Shown: positions 32,601 through 41,119, numbered from the stretch's first letter. The stretch: 42,794 bases of DNA from Spirochaetales bacterium (GCA_030615505.1 JAUWZD010000034.1:1-42794), one strand, 5' to 3'. Program-made: numbers and translations. The notes: a model not told the origin generated them from the sequence alone.

Positions 32601-33443
32601 TTATTTAATCCCACCGCCGAGAACCCCTTTGGTGAGTCCCTTTTGGACAAATCCATACATCATGATGGTGGGAAGCATGTAGAAAATAGAGACAGTAGAG
32701 AGGAAGTTGTAATCTACAGACTCCTGGGAAGAGATCAGGCTGTAGAGGAAGACAGAAAGAGTCCATTTGGATTGGTCAAAGATAAAGGTGTATACAAAAA
32801 TGAAGTCACTCCATCCCCCGATAAAGGCCATTATTCCTACTGCAAATAACCCCGGCTTTACCAGTGGAATCATTATTTTCCTCCATAGAGTAAATAAAGA
32901 ACAACCGTCAATCTTAGCTGACTCTTCTATTTCCAGGGGGATATTATCAAAGAAACCCTTGATTATCCAGGTACCCATGACCAGTTCCATAGCAGTTCTG
33001 GCCAGAATTACAGAGAGAAAGCTATTTAAAAGCCTTAAGTAGAAAAGTACAAAATATGTGGCAATCAGGAGTATCAGGAGGGGAAAGGCTTTCATGATAA
33101 GCAGGGAACTCAGCAGCAGGTCTTTACCCTTGAACTTCAATCTGGAAATTGCATAACCGGCCAGTCCGCATACGAAAAGATTGAGGATCATGACCCCACA
33201 AGCAACAATCAGGGTATTTCCGATAATAGGAAAAACAGATTCAGGCATTCCCGAGGCTGCCGGTAACCTGCTGAAGAGCTGAAACCAGCTTCTCAAGCTC
33301 AATTGATCCGGGAAAAGGGAGTATAGGGGTTTTCCATTTATGGAGTTGAATAATAACCAGACATAGAGTAGTAAGAGAGGAACGCTCAAAAGTGAAAGAA
33401 AGCTGATAGAAACAGTTTTTTTCCATTTTGCAGCAACCATCAT
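32601..33443 (-). CDS. Sugar ABC transporter permease (MalG type)
   Basis: The 280-residue inner-membrane protein has about six transmembrane helices and the MalG-type EAA loop (EIEESAKIDGCSLFTLWRKI followed by MIPLVKPG), which contacts the ATPase. The ATG has AAGGAGG about 8 nt upstream, a site that lies in the last codons of the preceding permease gene. It pairs with the MalF-type permease to import a carbohydrate. No ATPase gene is in this operon, so a shared MsiK/UgpC-like ATPase encoded elsewhere is likely. Confidence 0.9.
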   Translation of the reverse strand: MMVAAKWKKTVSISFLSLLSVPLLLLYVWLLFNSINGKPLYSLFPDQLSLRSWFQLFSRLPAASGMPESVFPIIGNTLIVACGVMILNLFVCGLAGYAISRLKFKGKDLLLSSLLIMKAFPLLILLIATYFVLFYLRLLNSFLSVILARTAMELVMGTWIIKGFFDNIPLEIEESAKIDGCSLFTLWRKIMIPLVKPGLFAVGIMAFIGGWSDFIFVYTFIFDQSKWTLSVFLYSLISSQESVDYNFLSTVSIFYMLPTIMMYGFVQKGLTKGVLGGGIK

Positions 33444-33446
33444 TTT

Positions 33447-34310
33447 TTAAGCCTCCTTTTTAAGGCCCAGAAGCTTTCTGAAGGTTAGGATAATAATCAT
33501 GCTAAGCAGAATGAGTACTAAGGCTAAAGCCGACCCATAGCCGAGCTCCATATTCTGAAAGGCTTTACTGTAGGTATAAAGAGCAAGAGGTGTCGAGGCA
33601 TAGAAAGGCCCGCCTCCGGTAATCATAAGGATGTATTGAAATGTAGTGAGAAAACTTAAGGTATGCCAGATTGTCAGAAAGGAAAGAGGCCACCAGATCA
33701 GTGGGATTTTAATTCTTATAGTTATCCTCCATCCTTTAGCACCGTCTATTCTGGCTGCCTCAATTATCTCAGCAGGAATATTGCCCAGTGCTGCCGAGAG
33801 AATCGTCATGGTGTAGGGAATTCCTAAAACCCCATTAGCCAGGATAACGATGAGCATGGGGTATAAGCTCATCCAGCTCTTTTCCGGAATGTTAAGATGT
33901 TGCAGGATCATGTTGAGCAGGCCGAATTTTGTAGGATCAAAGGCCCAGATCCACAAGAATGCCCATACCACAGGTGGTGTAGCGCGCGGTAAAAACCATA
34001 TCAACCTGAAAAAACCGCCTGCTCTATTTCCTAAAGAGGTTGTGGCATTGGCCAGTAAAAGCCCACCCACAATAGTTATGACTAAAGCGCCCCCCAGATA
34101 CAAGAGGGTATTAAGGAGGATCCTGCTCATAACAGGATCCTCCATAGAAAACATCCTGGTGAAGTTTTTAAGCCCTACAAAGTCCCCCCTAAGACTCCTC
34201 CCCATGTCTGTCACTGAGATATAAATCGTAGATAGAACAGGTATGATATAGAACAGTAGAATGAGCAGAATAAGAGGGAGGAGGAACAGATAGGGGACTA
34301 TCCTTTTCAT
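33447..34310 (-). CDS. Sugar ABC transporter permease (MalF/UgpA type)
   Basis: The 287-residue protein has six predicted transmembrane helices, starting with YLFLLPLILLILLFYIIPVL, and an EAA loop (AEIIEAARIDGAKGWRITIR). The N-terminal layout matches UgpA/LacF rather than the larger MalF. Its ATG overlaps the substrate-binding-protein stop by 4 bp. It forms the transmembrane channel with the next gene. Confidence 0.9.
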   Translation of the reverse strand: MKRIVPYLFLLPLILLILLFYIIPVLSTIYISVTDMGRSLRGDFVGLKNFTRMFSMEDPVMSRILLNTLLYLGGALVITIVGGLLLANATTSLGNRAGGFFRLIWFLPRATPPVVWAFLWIWAFDPTKFGLLNMILQHLNIPEKSWMSLYPMLIVILANGVLGIPYTMTILSAALGNIPAEIIEAARIDGAKGWRITIRIKIPLIWWPLSFLTIWHTLSFLTTFQYILMITGGGPFYASTPLALYTYSKAFQNMELGYGSALALVLILLSMIIILTFRKLLGLKKEA

Positions 34311-35659
34311 CGAATAATCACTCCCGGGATATCTGATTTTGCTTTGGCAATCATGAACTCAACAGCCTTATCAACAGTCAACCGTCCGGTCTCAATTCCC
34401 GACATCGCCTCGAAGATCATGCTTTTATATGCGCCAAGAGCCGGATGCTTGGGGAATGCCCGGGCATACTTCATGATCTCAATTACCTTTGTAAGATATT
34501 CTTGAGCTTTGAAATCAGGCTGGTCAGCAACTGCTTTTCTGGTCGGTCCCCGGAATGTGGTAATTGAGTGCCGTGCAAGAAGATCAGGGCTGACAGCCTT
34601 TGCAATCAAATCAAAGCAGAGATCGGGATTCTTAGTTTTGGAAACAATAGTATAGGCATGGACTTTGACCGGTGTGACCGGACCCTTAATTCCCGGAAAA
34701 GGAGCGATTCCCATATTTTTCTGAAGATATCCTTCAGAAAGTGTTCCAAGCTCAGCATGGTAGGCCTTCTGCTGATATTCCTTCCACTGACCCGAGTGAC
34801 CGCCGATCCAGAAAAGGGTTCTCCCTTCAACCGAATATTTATGGATTACCTTCCAATCCCAGGAGCCCATATCTGCAGGAAGAAGACCCTCATCCACCAG
34901 CATCTTATGGAACTCAAAATCTTTTCTCAAAGCTTCTGTATCAATGACCATGTTTCCGGTGGCTTTATCTACAAACTCCCCGCCGAACATCATCACCGAA
35001 TTGAACCAGTAATCACCAGCACCCTTTCTGTGGGTAAAGCCCCACTCTACAAGGCCAGCCTTTTTGGCTTTTTTGGCCAGCTCTACCAGTTTGTCCAGGG
35101 TGAACTCCTTATTTTCAGGTGAGAAGGTTCTCTCGATCTCCGCATCACTCATCCCAAGCTTTTTTAACACATCCTTTCTGTAGTAAAGGCAATTAACCAC
35201 ACCTTCTATAGGGATGCCGTAGATCTTGCCCTTCCAGGACACTGCGTCCCAGAGCCCGGGCAGAAAATCCCTGTAATTATCCTGCCAGCCGCTTGCCTTC
35301 ACGTAAGAGTCAAGTGGTAGGATCATCCCTTCCTCCGCATATTCAGGGATGATATCCTGGTCTTCGCTCAGGATATCAGATGCTGCCCCTGAACTAAAGG
35401 CAAGGGAGAAACTCGTTCGGTAGGGGCCGAATTTCTGGGTTGAGAAGGTTACCTCAAACTCAAGATCAAGTCCTTCAGCCTTCAACTGCTCTGCCGCTGT
35501 CTCCAGATTCTTGGCTCTGGTAACCGGTACAGGGCCCGGCCCTATAGTCATGGCCTTAATTGCGACAGGGCCTTTTTTTACCTCTTCCTGCTCACCCGCT
35601 GCAAAAAGGATAAGACCAGAAAGCAGGAAGATTACCAGGGTACAAAAGAGTTTTTTCAT
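34307..35659 (-). CDS. Carbohydrate ABC transporter substrate-binding protein
   Basis: A signal peptide (FCTLVIFLLSGLILFAAGEQ) is followed by a family 1 extracellular binding protein of 450 residues in total, with the typical KIYGIPIEGVVNCLYYRKDV and NMGIAPFPGIKGP segments. No lipobox cysteine is present, so release or other anchoring is likely. The acidic AAGEQEE start recalls spirochaete binding proteins. It has an almost perfect ribosome site (AAAGGAGGAG) and overlaps the lacI-type stop by 4 bp. It captures a sugar or oligosaccharide for the two permeases. Confidence 0.9.
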   Translation of the reverse strand: MKKLFCTLVIFLLSGLILFAAGEQEEVKKGPVAIKAMTIGPGPVPVTRAKNLETAAEQLKAEGLDLEFEVTFSTQKFGPYRTSFSLAFSSGAASDILSEDQDIIPEYAEEGMILPLDSYVKASGWQDNYRDFLPGLWDAVSWKGKIYGIPIEGVVNCLYYRKDVLKKLGMSDAEIERTFSPENKEFTLDKLVELAKKAKKAGLVEWGFTHRKGAGDYWFNSVMMFGGEFVDKATGNMVIDTEALRKDFEFHKMLVDEGLLPADMGSWDWKVIHKYSVEGRTLFWIGGHSGQWKEYQQKAYHAELGTLSEGYLQKNMGIAPFPGIKGPVTPVKVHAYTIVSKTKNPDLCFDLIAKAVSPDLLARHSITTFRGPTRKAVADQPDFKAQEYLTKVIEIMKYARAFPKHPALGAYKSMIFEAMSGIETGRLTVDKAVEFMIAKAKSDIPGVIIR

Positions 35660-36672
35660 ACTCTCCTCCTTTGAGATGGTTTGTCACATGAGTCCCGAAT
35701 AATGATTTCAGGCTCAATTGTGATCTTATTTTTTTCCAGGGTAACACCCTGGATAAGGGCCAGGAGCATCCCGGCCCCGGACTTACCAAAAAGTTCCATG
35801 GATTGATTTATAGTTGTCAAAGGCGGTCGGGAATATCGAGCCATCCTGATATTATCAAACCCCATCACAGAAACATCGCCGGGTACAGAAAATCCCAGCT
35901 CACGGAGCACCGCTATCACATCAAAGGCTGTAAAATCATTGTAGGTAAAGATGGCTGTGGGAACTTTTTTCTCTTTTACCCAATCCAGGATTATCTTTGC
36001 TACGGAATCCTCGAAATGAACCCCCTTGCTTTGGATCCATGAGTCCTCTATAGGTACACCTGAATCTTTCAGGGCCTTCTTGAATCCCTCAAACCTGTCT
36101 TTTGTTGATTGATGTGTTAATCTTCCCGTGAAGCAGGCGATTTCCCTGTGGTCCAGATCAATGAGGAATTTGGCTGCCATATATCCACCCTTATAGTTGT
36201 TAAAGCAGACATAGGGGGCTTTAATCCGGGTGTTCCTGTGGTTTATCAGAACAAACGGCTGCTCATTCTGGAAAATATCAACGAAGCTCTGTTCCCCGAA
36301 TCTGGGAGTGATGGTAATGATTCCATCGGTCTTACCCTTGTGGAAAACACTTTTTATGAGCTTTTCATCCTTTCCATCTGATTTGTATAGAAGGAGCCCG
36401 TATTCCTGGCTGCTGATCTCATCCACAATTCCTTCAACGATTTCCACATAGAAGGGTGAGCGAAGATTAGGGACTAATAGACCAACGGTTTTTGTTTTCC
36501 CGGAAACAATACTTCTGGCACAGGGGTTAGGCTTGAAATCGAGTTCTTGAATTGCTTTAGATATTTTTTCTTTCGTTTTTTCACTTACATGTGGCTGTTT
36601 ATTGAGAACTCTTGAGACAGTGGACTTTGAAACGCCTGCCTTTTTAGCAACATCCAATATATTATATTTCAT
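35656..36672 (-). CDS. LacI-family transcriptional regulator
   Basis: The 338-residue protein starts with the LacI helix-turn-helix and hinge (ILDVAKKAGVSKSTVSRVLN, then FKPNPCARSIVSGKT), followed by a periplasmic-binding-protein-like effector domain (VGLLVPNLRSPFYVEIVEG, VPTAIFTYNDFTAFDV, PPLTTINQ). It heads the sugar operon and most likely represses it in the absence of the sugar. Its last codons (AGG AGG AGA) double as the ribosome site of the binding-protein gene. Palindromic sequences upstream (36701-36765) are candidate operators. Confidence 0.92.
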   Translation of the reverse strand: MKYNILDVAKKAGVSKSTVSRVLNKQPHVSEKTKEKISKAIQELDFKPNPCARSIVSGKTKTVGLLVPNLRSPFYVEIVEGIVDEISSQEYGLLLYKSDGKDEKLIKSVFHKGKTDGIITITPRFGEQSFVDIFQNEQPFVLINHRNTRIKAPYVCFNNYKGGYMAAKFLIDLDHREIACFTGRLTHQSTKDRFEGFKKALKDSGVPIEDSWIQSKGVHFEDSVAKIILDWVKEKKVPTAIFTYNDFTAFDVIAVLRELGFSVPGDVSVMGFDNIRMARYSRPPLTTINQSMELFGKSGAGMLLALIQGVTLEKNKITIEPEIIIRDSCDKPSQRRRV

Positions 36673-36700
36673 CCTTTTGCTCCAGGACTCATCTAACCCA

Positions 36701-36765
36701 GGGAATGGTAGAATTTTGCCCTTATATTAAAGCCTCATAATCAAACCATTCCCGGGACCGGTTCC
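36701..36765. promoter_or_regulatory. Candidate LacI-type operators upstream of the regulator
   Basis: GGGAATGGT (36701-36709) and its exact inverse ACCATTCCC (36745-36753) lie 35 bp apart. Directly next to the second arm, GGGACCGGTTCC (36754-36765) is palindromic at 10 of 12 positions around a central CG pair (ACCGGT), as in LacI-family operators. The site lies between the regulator gene and the divergent glycosidase gene and could control both. Confidence 0.4.
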
Positions 36766-36794
36766 ACAATAGTAATCATTATATAAAAAAGAAC

Positions 36795-36823
36795 TTGATT
36801 GTCAAGCATAATTGGCTTATAAA
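36795..36823 (+). promoter_or_regulatory. Sigma-70-type promoter for the split glycosidase gene
   Basis: TTGATT (36795-36800), a 17-bp spacer and TATAAA (36818-36823) predict a start near 36830, about 7 nt before the ATG at 36837. This gives a very short leader. Confidence 0.5.
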
Positions 36824-36836
36824 AGAGATAAAATTC

Positions 36837-37473
36837 ATGATAAAGACAATATATCTGCTTCTATTTTTCACAGTTCTTTTCTGCCAGTGCTCCACCAATG
36901 AGAAACCTGCACGCCCGGCAGGCGGAAAAATTCCACTGCCCAGATATATCTATTCAGGACAGGAGACGGATGCGCCCTGGCGAAAAGAGGCTGCCGCACG
37001 CATTGAGAAGCACCGAAAGGCTGACCTTATAGTGTCGGTGATCGATGATCAAGGCCGCCTCATACCGGATGCGGAAGTGAAGATTGAGATGCAGCGCCAT
37101 GCCTTCGGCTTCGGTTCCATGGTGCATGCCTTCGGAATTGTATTGGAAGGTAAAGACTCCCGCACATTAAGGATCGAGGATGCGAGGCGTTACAGGAAGA
37201 TAATCGAAGAGAATTACAACAAGGTTGTATTCGGGAATGACCTTAAATGGCAGCAGTGGCTGAAGGGCGAGCACGATTCAGGGTCGATATACACGCGCGA
37301 GAATGTATGGAAGGCGCTCTCCTGGTTGAAGGAGAGAGATATCCCCGTGCGTGGTCACTGGATTATACATAATGTTTTAGACAGGCTTCCAGTGCCGAGG
37401 CAAGATCTCACAACCGCTGATGAACTGCGTAAACAGATAACCAGCCATATACAGGATGAGGTTATGACCATGA
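36837..37473 (+). pseudogene. GH10-type glycosidase, N-terminal part (interrupted by IS21)
   Basis: The fragment starts at the ATG at 36837 with a lipoprotein-like signal (YLLLFFTVLFCQCSTN), so the intact protein was exported and probably lipid-anchored. It continues with an N-terminal domain (RHAFGFGSMVHAFG) and GH10 elements (VVFGNDLKWQQW, IPVRGHWIIHNVLDRLPVP). After VMTM the reading frame runs into the IS element and stops at 37478. Joining to 40169 restores the frame (VMTMKGHLIEWDA). An in-frame TTG at 36795 is inside the promoter and is not used as the start. The gene is divergent from the LacI operon, suggesting shared sugar metabolism. Confidence 0.85.
37470..37473 (+). repeat. Target-site duplication (ATGA), left copy
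   Basis: ATGA here and at 40169-40172 flank the IS21-family element. A 4-bp duplication is within the range known for this family, and keeping one copy restores the glycosidase frame. Confidence 0.75.
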
Positions 37474-37477
37474 TGTG

Positions 37478-37573
37478 AATGGTAAACTGAATTCCCATAG
37501 CCTTGGAAACTAGAATTCCCAGGGGGATGGAAAGTTAAATTCCCATGCCAATGGAAAACAAAATTACCAGGGA
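37478..37573 (+). repeat. Left subterminal repeats of the IS (four 24-bp units)
   Basis: Units begin at 37478, 37502, 37526 and 37550, exactly 24 bp apart. The first 20 bases of unit 1 are AATGGTAAACTGAATTCCCA, and the others are variants such as CTTGGAAACTAGAATTCCCA. The core is GGAAA-N6-TTCCC, itself a dyad. They probably bind the transposase. Confidence 0.75.
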
Positions 37574-37650
37574 GAGGGAAAATGAAAATACTTGTCTATT
37601 CAAAGAATCTCCTGTTGAATTTAAGAAACAAATTGAACAAGGAGAGGTTA

Positions 37651-39213
37651 ATGGTAAAGAAGACTATGTATCAAAAGATTTGTGCCTTAAAGAGGCAAGG
37701 GTTAGGAAAAGCGGAGATAACTTCACGGCTTAACCTGGATATCAAGACTGTCAATAAGTATTACAATATGACAGAAAAAGAGTTCAGGGAATATCAGAAA
37801 TCACTACTTATTAAAGAAAAGATATTTAACCACTTTGAAGAAGATATCTTAGAAGTCTATGAAAGTAATGATTTCAACAAACTCAACATGTGTGCAGTTT
37901 ATGACTTTCTGGAAGAAAAACACGGTAAGCTCCCTGGAACAGAAAAGAGCTTAAGGAATTATATCAATTTCCTGATAAGTGCAAGCAAATTGGACTTAAA
38001 AAGCAACATAAGGATCTATTCAAAAGTTCCCGAATTGCCTTTTGGAAAGCAAATGCAGGCGGATTTTGGTGAATATACCTGCAGGAGCAGCCTTAAGCTC
38101 TATATATTTGCATCAATACTGTCAGCAAGCAGATACAAATACGTTGTTTTTCAGAACAGACCATTTAAAACAATGGATGTTATACTTCATTTTCTTGACT
38201 GCTTTGATTATTTTGGCGGTGTTCCGGAAGAACTTGTTATAGATCAGGACAAACTGATGGTCGTAAGCGAGAATAGGGGCGATATCATCCTCACAAAGGA
38301 TTTTAGATATTTTGTTGAGGAAATGGACATCAAGCTGTACGTATGCAGAAAAGCAGACCCTGAAAGCAAAGGTAAGGTAGAAAACCTGGTTGGTTATGCT
38401 AAAAACAATTTTTGTGCTACCAGGGATTTTACTGACACCGAAACCGCTAATACCAGTGTGTTGGAATGGCTTAAAAGAAGGGCAAACGGAAAGATATCCC
38501 AGGCAACAAAACAAGTTCCAGCCATTGTTATTGATGAGGAGAGAAAGCATTTAAGAGAGATAAGGAACTCAATATTCAGAAAAGACTCTCTTGCAGATCG
38601 GGAAGAAAGAACAGTTGATGATAAATGTTATCTATCTTTAAGTTCCTGCTCCTATATGCTTCCTCTCAAGTATAGGAATAAAAAGGTTGAAATATATGCA
38701 ACTAAGCAGAAACTGTTTGTTTTTGACATATTAACAGGCAAAGAAATTGTTGAGTATGATATATCCCTGATTCCCGGAAAGAAAATATCAAAACGGGAAT
38801 TCAAGAGGGACAAAGAGAAAACGGCAACAGAATTAAAACAAGGTGTTGTTAATCTTTTTGGTCTTGAAAATTGGAAGACCTTTGTAAGCACGAATTTTAA
38901 GGTCTTTCCGCGATATGTCAGGGATCAATGTATTGATGCAAAAAAGCATTTCTCCAGGGGGGATATTGATGAAATTATTCTGGATAAGGCATTAGAGTTC
39001 TGTATTGAGAATAAAACCCCTTCTTTTGCCAATCTGAACGACACCTATAAGTATTACAAACGCATGCATGAAGAAAGCATTAAAGAGATTGATGTTAATG
39101 AAAGGATCAAAGATTTTTACGGTACAGAACATAAAACCAAAAAGCAAATCAACGTAAAACGAAGAAATTACACAATCTATAAATCAATATTGAAAAATAG
39201 GAGGGCAGGTTAA
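37651..39213 (+). CDS. istA: IS21-family transposase IstA
   Basis: The 520-residue transposase has an N-terminal helix-turn-helix (GLGKAEITSRLNLDIKTVNK) and an rve-type integrase core with the DDE residues in QADFGEY, VIDQDK and KGKVENLVGY. I chose the ATG at 37651, which has AAGGAGAGG just upstream. An in-frame ATG at 37582 would add 23 residues. The tail is basic. It catalyses strand transfer of the element with help from IstB, whose gene follows after one base. Confidence 0.9.
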   Translation: MVKKTMYQKICALKRQGLGKAEITSRLNLDIKTVNKYYNMTEKEFREYQKSLLIKEKIFNHFEEDILEVYESNDFNKLNMCAVYDFLEEKHGKLPGTEKSLRNYINFLISASKLDLKSNIRIYSKVPELPFGKQMQADFGEYTCRSSLKLYIFASILSASRYKYVVFQNRPFKTMDVILHFLDCFDYFGGVPEELVIDQDKLMVVSENRGDIILTKDFRYFVEEMDIKLYVCRKADPESKGKVENLVGYAKNNFCATRDFTDTETANTSVLEWLKRRANGKISQATKQVPAIVIDEERKHLREIRNSIFRKDSLADREERTVDDKCYLSLSSCSYMLPLKYRNKKVEIYATKQKLFVFDILTGKEIVEYDISLIPGKKISKREFKRDKEKTATELKQGVVNLFGLENWKTFVSTNFKVFPRYVRDQCIDAKKHFSRGDIDEIILDKALEFCIENKTPSFANLNDTYKYYKRMHEESIKEIDVNERIKDFYGTEHKTKKQINVKRRNYTIYKSILKNRRAG

Positions 39214-39214
39214 T

Positions 39215-39964
39215 ATGAAAGCATACGAACAAACCCTGAATTTATTAACAAGCCTTAACTTAAAGGGAATACTTAGAAGGATAGATGAAATAGTATCTGA
39301 TGCAGAGATCAGGAAGGACTCTTATGTAAGCTTTTTAAACAATATATTCCAGGCAGAGATTGAAGAAAGGGCTAGAAGAAGATTTGAAAGAAATATGAGC
39401 GCTGCTCATTTTCCTGTGATCAGAAAGATAGATAGTTTTGATTTTGGAAGAATAAAAGGCATATGTAAATCAGAAGCTGTAAACCTTCTTGATTGCAGAT
39501 GGATCGACAAGAATGAGAACCTGTTGTTTTTTGGGCCGCCTGGTATAGGAAAAACACACCTTTCTATCGCATTTGGTGTGACTGCCGTTGAAAAAGGCTA
39601 TACTGTTTGTTTTGAAAGAATAACCAATCTTTTCAGGCTCTTAAAAACAGCAGAAATTCAAAGGACATCTGAATACCGGCTTCGAAGAATAATGAAATCT
39701 AATGTTGTGATTATTGATGAGATAGGTTATACGCCCATAGAAAAAAGGGAAGCCAACCTATTCTTCAATATATTGAGTGAATTATATGAAAAATCATCAA
39801 TCATTATCACTTCTAATAAAGGTTTTGATGATTGGGCAGAAATGATGGGAGATGACGTAATGACTACAGCGTTGCTGGACAGGTTGTTGCATCATGCCAG
39901 AATATATAACCTTGATGGCGAATCCTATCGCTTAAAAGAAAAAATTAAAGATGAGGAGGTTTAA
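39215..39964 (+). CDS. istB: IS21-family helper ATPase IstB
   Basis: The 249-residue AAA+ protein related to DnaC has Walker A FFGPPGIGKTHLS, Walker B NVVIIDEIGYTP and sensor ITSNKGFDDWAE. It forms ATP-dependent complexes that pick target DNA for IstA. GGAGGGCAGG precedes the ATG, directly after the istA stop. No frameshift. Confidence 0.92.
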   Translation: MKAYEQTLNLLTSLNLKGILRRIDEIVSDAEIRKDSYVSFLNNIFQAEIEERARRRFERNMSAAHFPVIRKIDSFDFGRIKGICKSEAVNLLDCRWIDKNENLLFFGPPGIGKTHLSIAFGVTAVEKGYTVCFERITNLFRLLKTAEIQRTSEYRLRRIMKSNVVIIDEIGYTPIEKREANLFFNILSELYEKSSIIITSNKGFDDWAEMMGDDVMTTALLDRLLHHARIYNLDGESYRLKEKIKDEEV

Positions 39965-40021
39965 TGCCATTATCATTTCTTTGGATAGGCGATTAGAAAT
40001 GATATTTTTGCTTTCCTCGTG

Positions 40022-40165
40022 ACTGGGAAAACCATTTTCCGAAGGACTGGGATTTTCACTTTCCGCGGCACTGGGAAAATCGCTTTCCGAAGGACTGGGA
40101 TTTTCGGTTTCCCCTGTACAGGGGAAACCACGTTCCTAGCCACTGGGAATTCCCCTTTCCATTTA
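40022..40165 (+). repeat. Right subterminal repeats of the IS (six 24-bp units)
   Basis: Six tandem units of exactly 24 bp begin with ACTGGGA or a close variant and contain a TTTCC block (unit 1 starts ACTGGGAAAACCATTTTCC). In reverse complement they match the left-end units (GGAAA...TTCCCAG). Because 24 is a multiple of three and no stop occurs, the stretch is also an open frame leading into the 3' half of the glycosidase. Confidence 0.8.
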
Positions 40166-40168
40166 CAC

Positions 40169-40172
40169 ATGA
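40169..40172 (+). repeat. Target-site duplication (ATGA), right copy
   Basis: This matches the ATGA at 37470-37473 and directly follows the right end of the IS21-family element. Confidence 0.75.
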
Positions 40173-40909
40173 AGGGGCACCTCATAGAGTGGGACGCCAT
40201 AAACCATCTCGTGGGCTGGGGAAAGCGAACCCACGAGGTAGTAGGGCGGGAAAGCTATGTTGAGTTCCTTAAGCTCATAAAGTCGATTGATCCTCAAGCT
40301 AAGCTCTACGTTAACGAGGGGGCGATCCTGCCCGGCGGCAGTAATGAAGAACGTACACGCCGCAATGATTACTACGACTGGATTCGGTATCTGCTGGCAA
40401 AAGGCGCGCCCCTGCAGGGCATCGGGTTCATGGGGCACTTTAACAGGGCGTCCATGACTCCCCCTGAAACACTTTATCGAATCTACGAGCGCTTCGCATC
40501 CTTCGGTCTGGAAATGCAGGTGACGGAATTCGATATAAATAATGTGCCGGAGGAACTGCAGGCCGACTATCTTAGAGACTTCATGATCATCACCTTCAGC
40601 CACCCACAAGTAGTAGGCATAATAATGTGGGGCTTCTGGGAAGGCGCGCACTGGAAGCCGGCAGCCGCACTCTACAGAAAGGACTGGTCGATCAAGCCCG
40701 CAGGTGAGGCGTGGTGGGATTTAGTCTTCAGGGAATGGGGGACTCATGTAGAAGGCAGAACCGGTGCTGACGGGACCTTTACCGTTCGGGGGTTCCTTGG
40801 AGCTTATAAGGTCACGGTGAGCTCAGCAGGCCGTACAGAAACCGTGGAAACAGACCTTCCTGTGGAGGGCCGCCGTATATCCGTCAGGCTGGATAAGCCC
40901 GAAAGCTGA
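40169..40909 (+). pseudogene. GH10-type glycosidase, C-terminal part
   Basis: This resumes the interrupted glycosidase at MKGHLIEWDAINHLVGWGK. The nucleophile Glu is seen in MQVTEFDINN. Other conserved segments are LYVNEGAILPGG, GIGFMGHF, IIMWGFWEGAHWKPAAALYR and KPAGEAWWDLVF. A small beta-rich C-terminal domain (GRTGADGTFTVRGFLGAYKV) may bind carbohydrate. The usual acid/base position of GH10 (WDVVNE) reads WDAINH, so mechanism or family boundary deserves care. In the present state an open frame from 40019 through the IS right end could make a chimeric cytoplasmic protein, but it would lack the signal peptide and the first half. Confidence 0.85.
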
Positions 40910-40956
40910 TCTGCACATTTTTCACCTTCATAAAGACTCTTTTAAACCAACTGTGC

Positions 40957-40984
40957 CATTAGGAACATGTTCTTACAGCTAATG
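40957..40984. promoter_or_regulatory. Nested palindrome, possible activator site
   Basis: CATTAG (40957-40962) and CTAATG (40979-40984) are exact inverses and enclose the perfect palindrome GAACATGTTC (40963-40972). A further pair TGTGC-N6-GCACA lies at 40983-40998. The distance of about 130-150 bp to the sigma-54-like promoter suits an enhancer-binding protein. Confidence 0.4.
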
Positions 40985-41104
40985 TGCCAAAAAGCACACT
41001 ATCTGAACTCTTTATCCGCATTTTATAAAATCTTTTAATAATCCCCAAATAGATAATTACTTATAACCAAAGTAATTATAAAATTTACAGGCAATATCAA
41101 TAAT

Positions 41105-41119
41105 TGGCACAGAAAATGC
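41105..41119 (+). promoter_or_regulatory. Sigma-54-like promoter (-24/-12)
   Basis: TGGCAC-AGAAAAT-GC keeps the invariant GG and GC at the correct spacing (TGGCACnnnnnnTGCT). Transcription would start near 41131, leaving a leader of about 130 nt before the binding-protein gene. No rpoN is in the window, so use of sigma-54 is inferred. Confidence 0.45.

Larger units (their letters stand above)
37474..40168 (+). mobile_element. IS21-family insertion sequence (istA-istB), about 2.7 kb
   Basis: The element is bounded by TGTG-AATGG...AATTCCCA at the left and the inverse at the right (...TGGGAATTCCCCTTTCCATT then TACAC), with a gap of about two bases near the tip. It carries istA and istB in the usual order and 24-bp subterminal repeats at both ends. 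Both genes look intact, so the insertion may be recent and the element active. It is inserted in the same orientation as the host gene. Confidence 0.9.

Noticed and set aside
40022..40165. CRISPR array
   Set aside because: Units are 24 bp with no spacers between them, lie at an IS end and match the repeats at its other end. No cas genes are present.
40963..40972. GAACATGTTC as a LexA (SOS) box
   Set aside because: The LexA box of Gram-positive type needs GAAC-N4-GTTC. Here the half sites are only two bases apart, and the gene downstream is a nutrient-binding protein.
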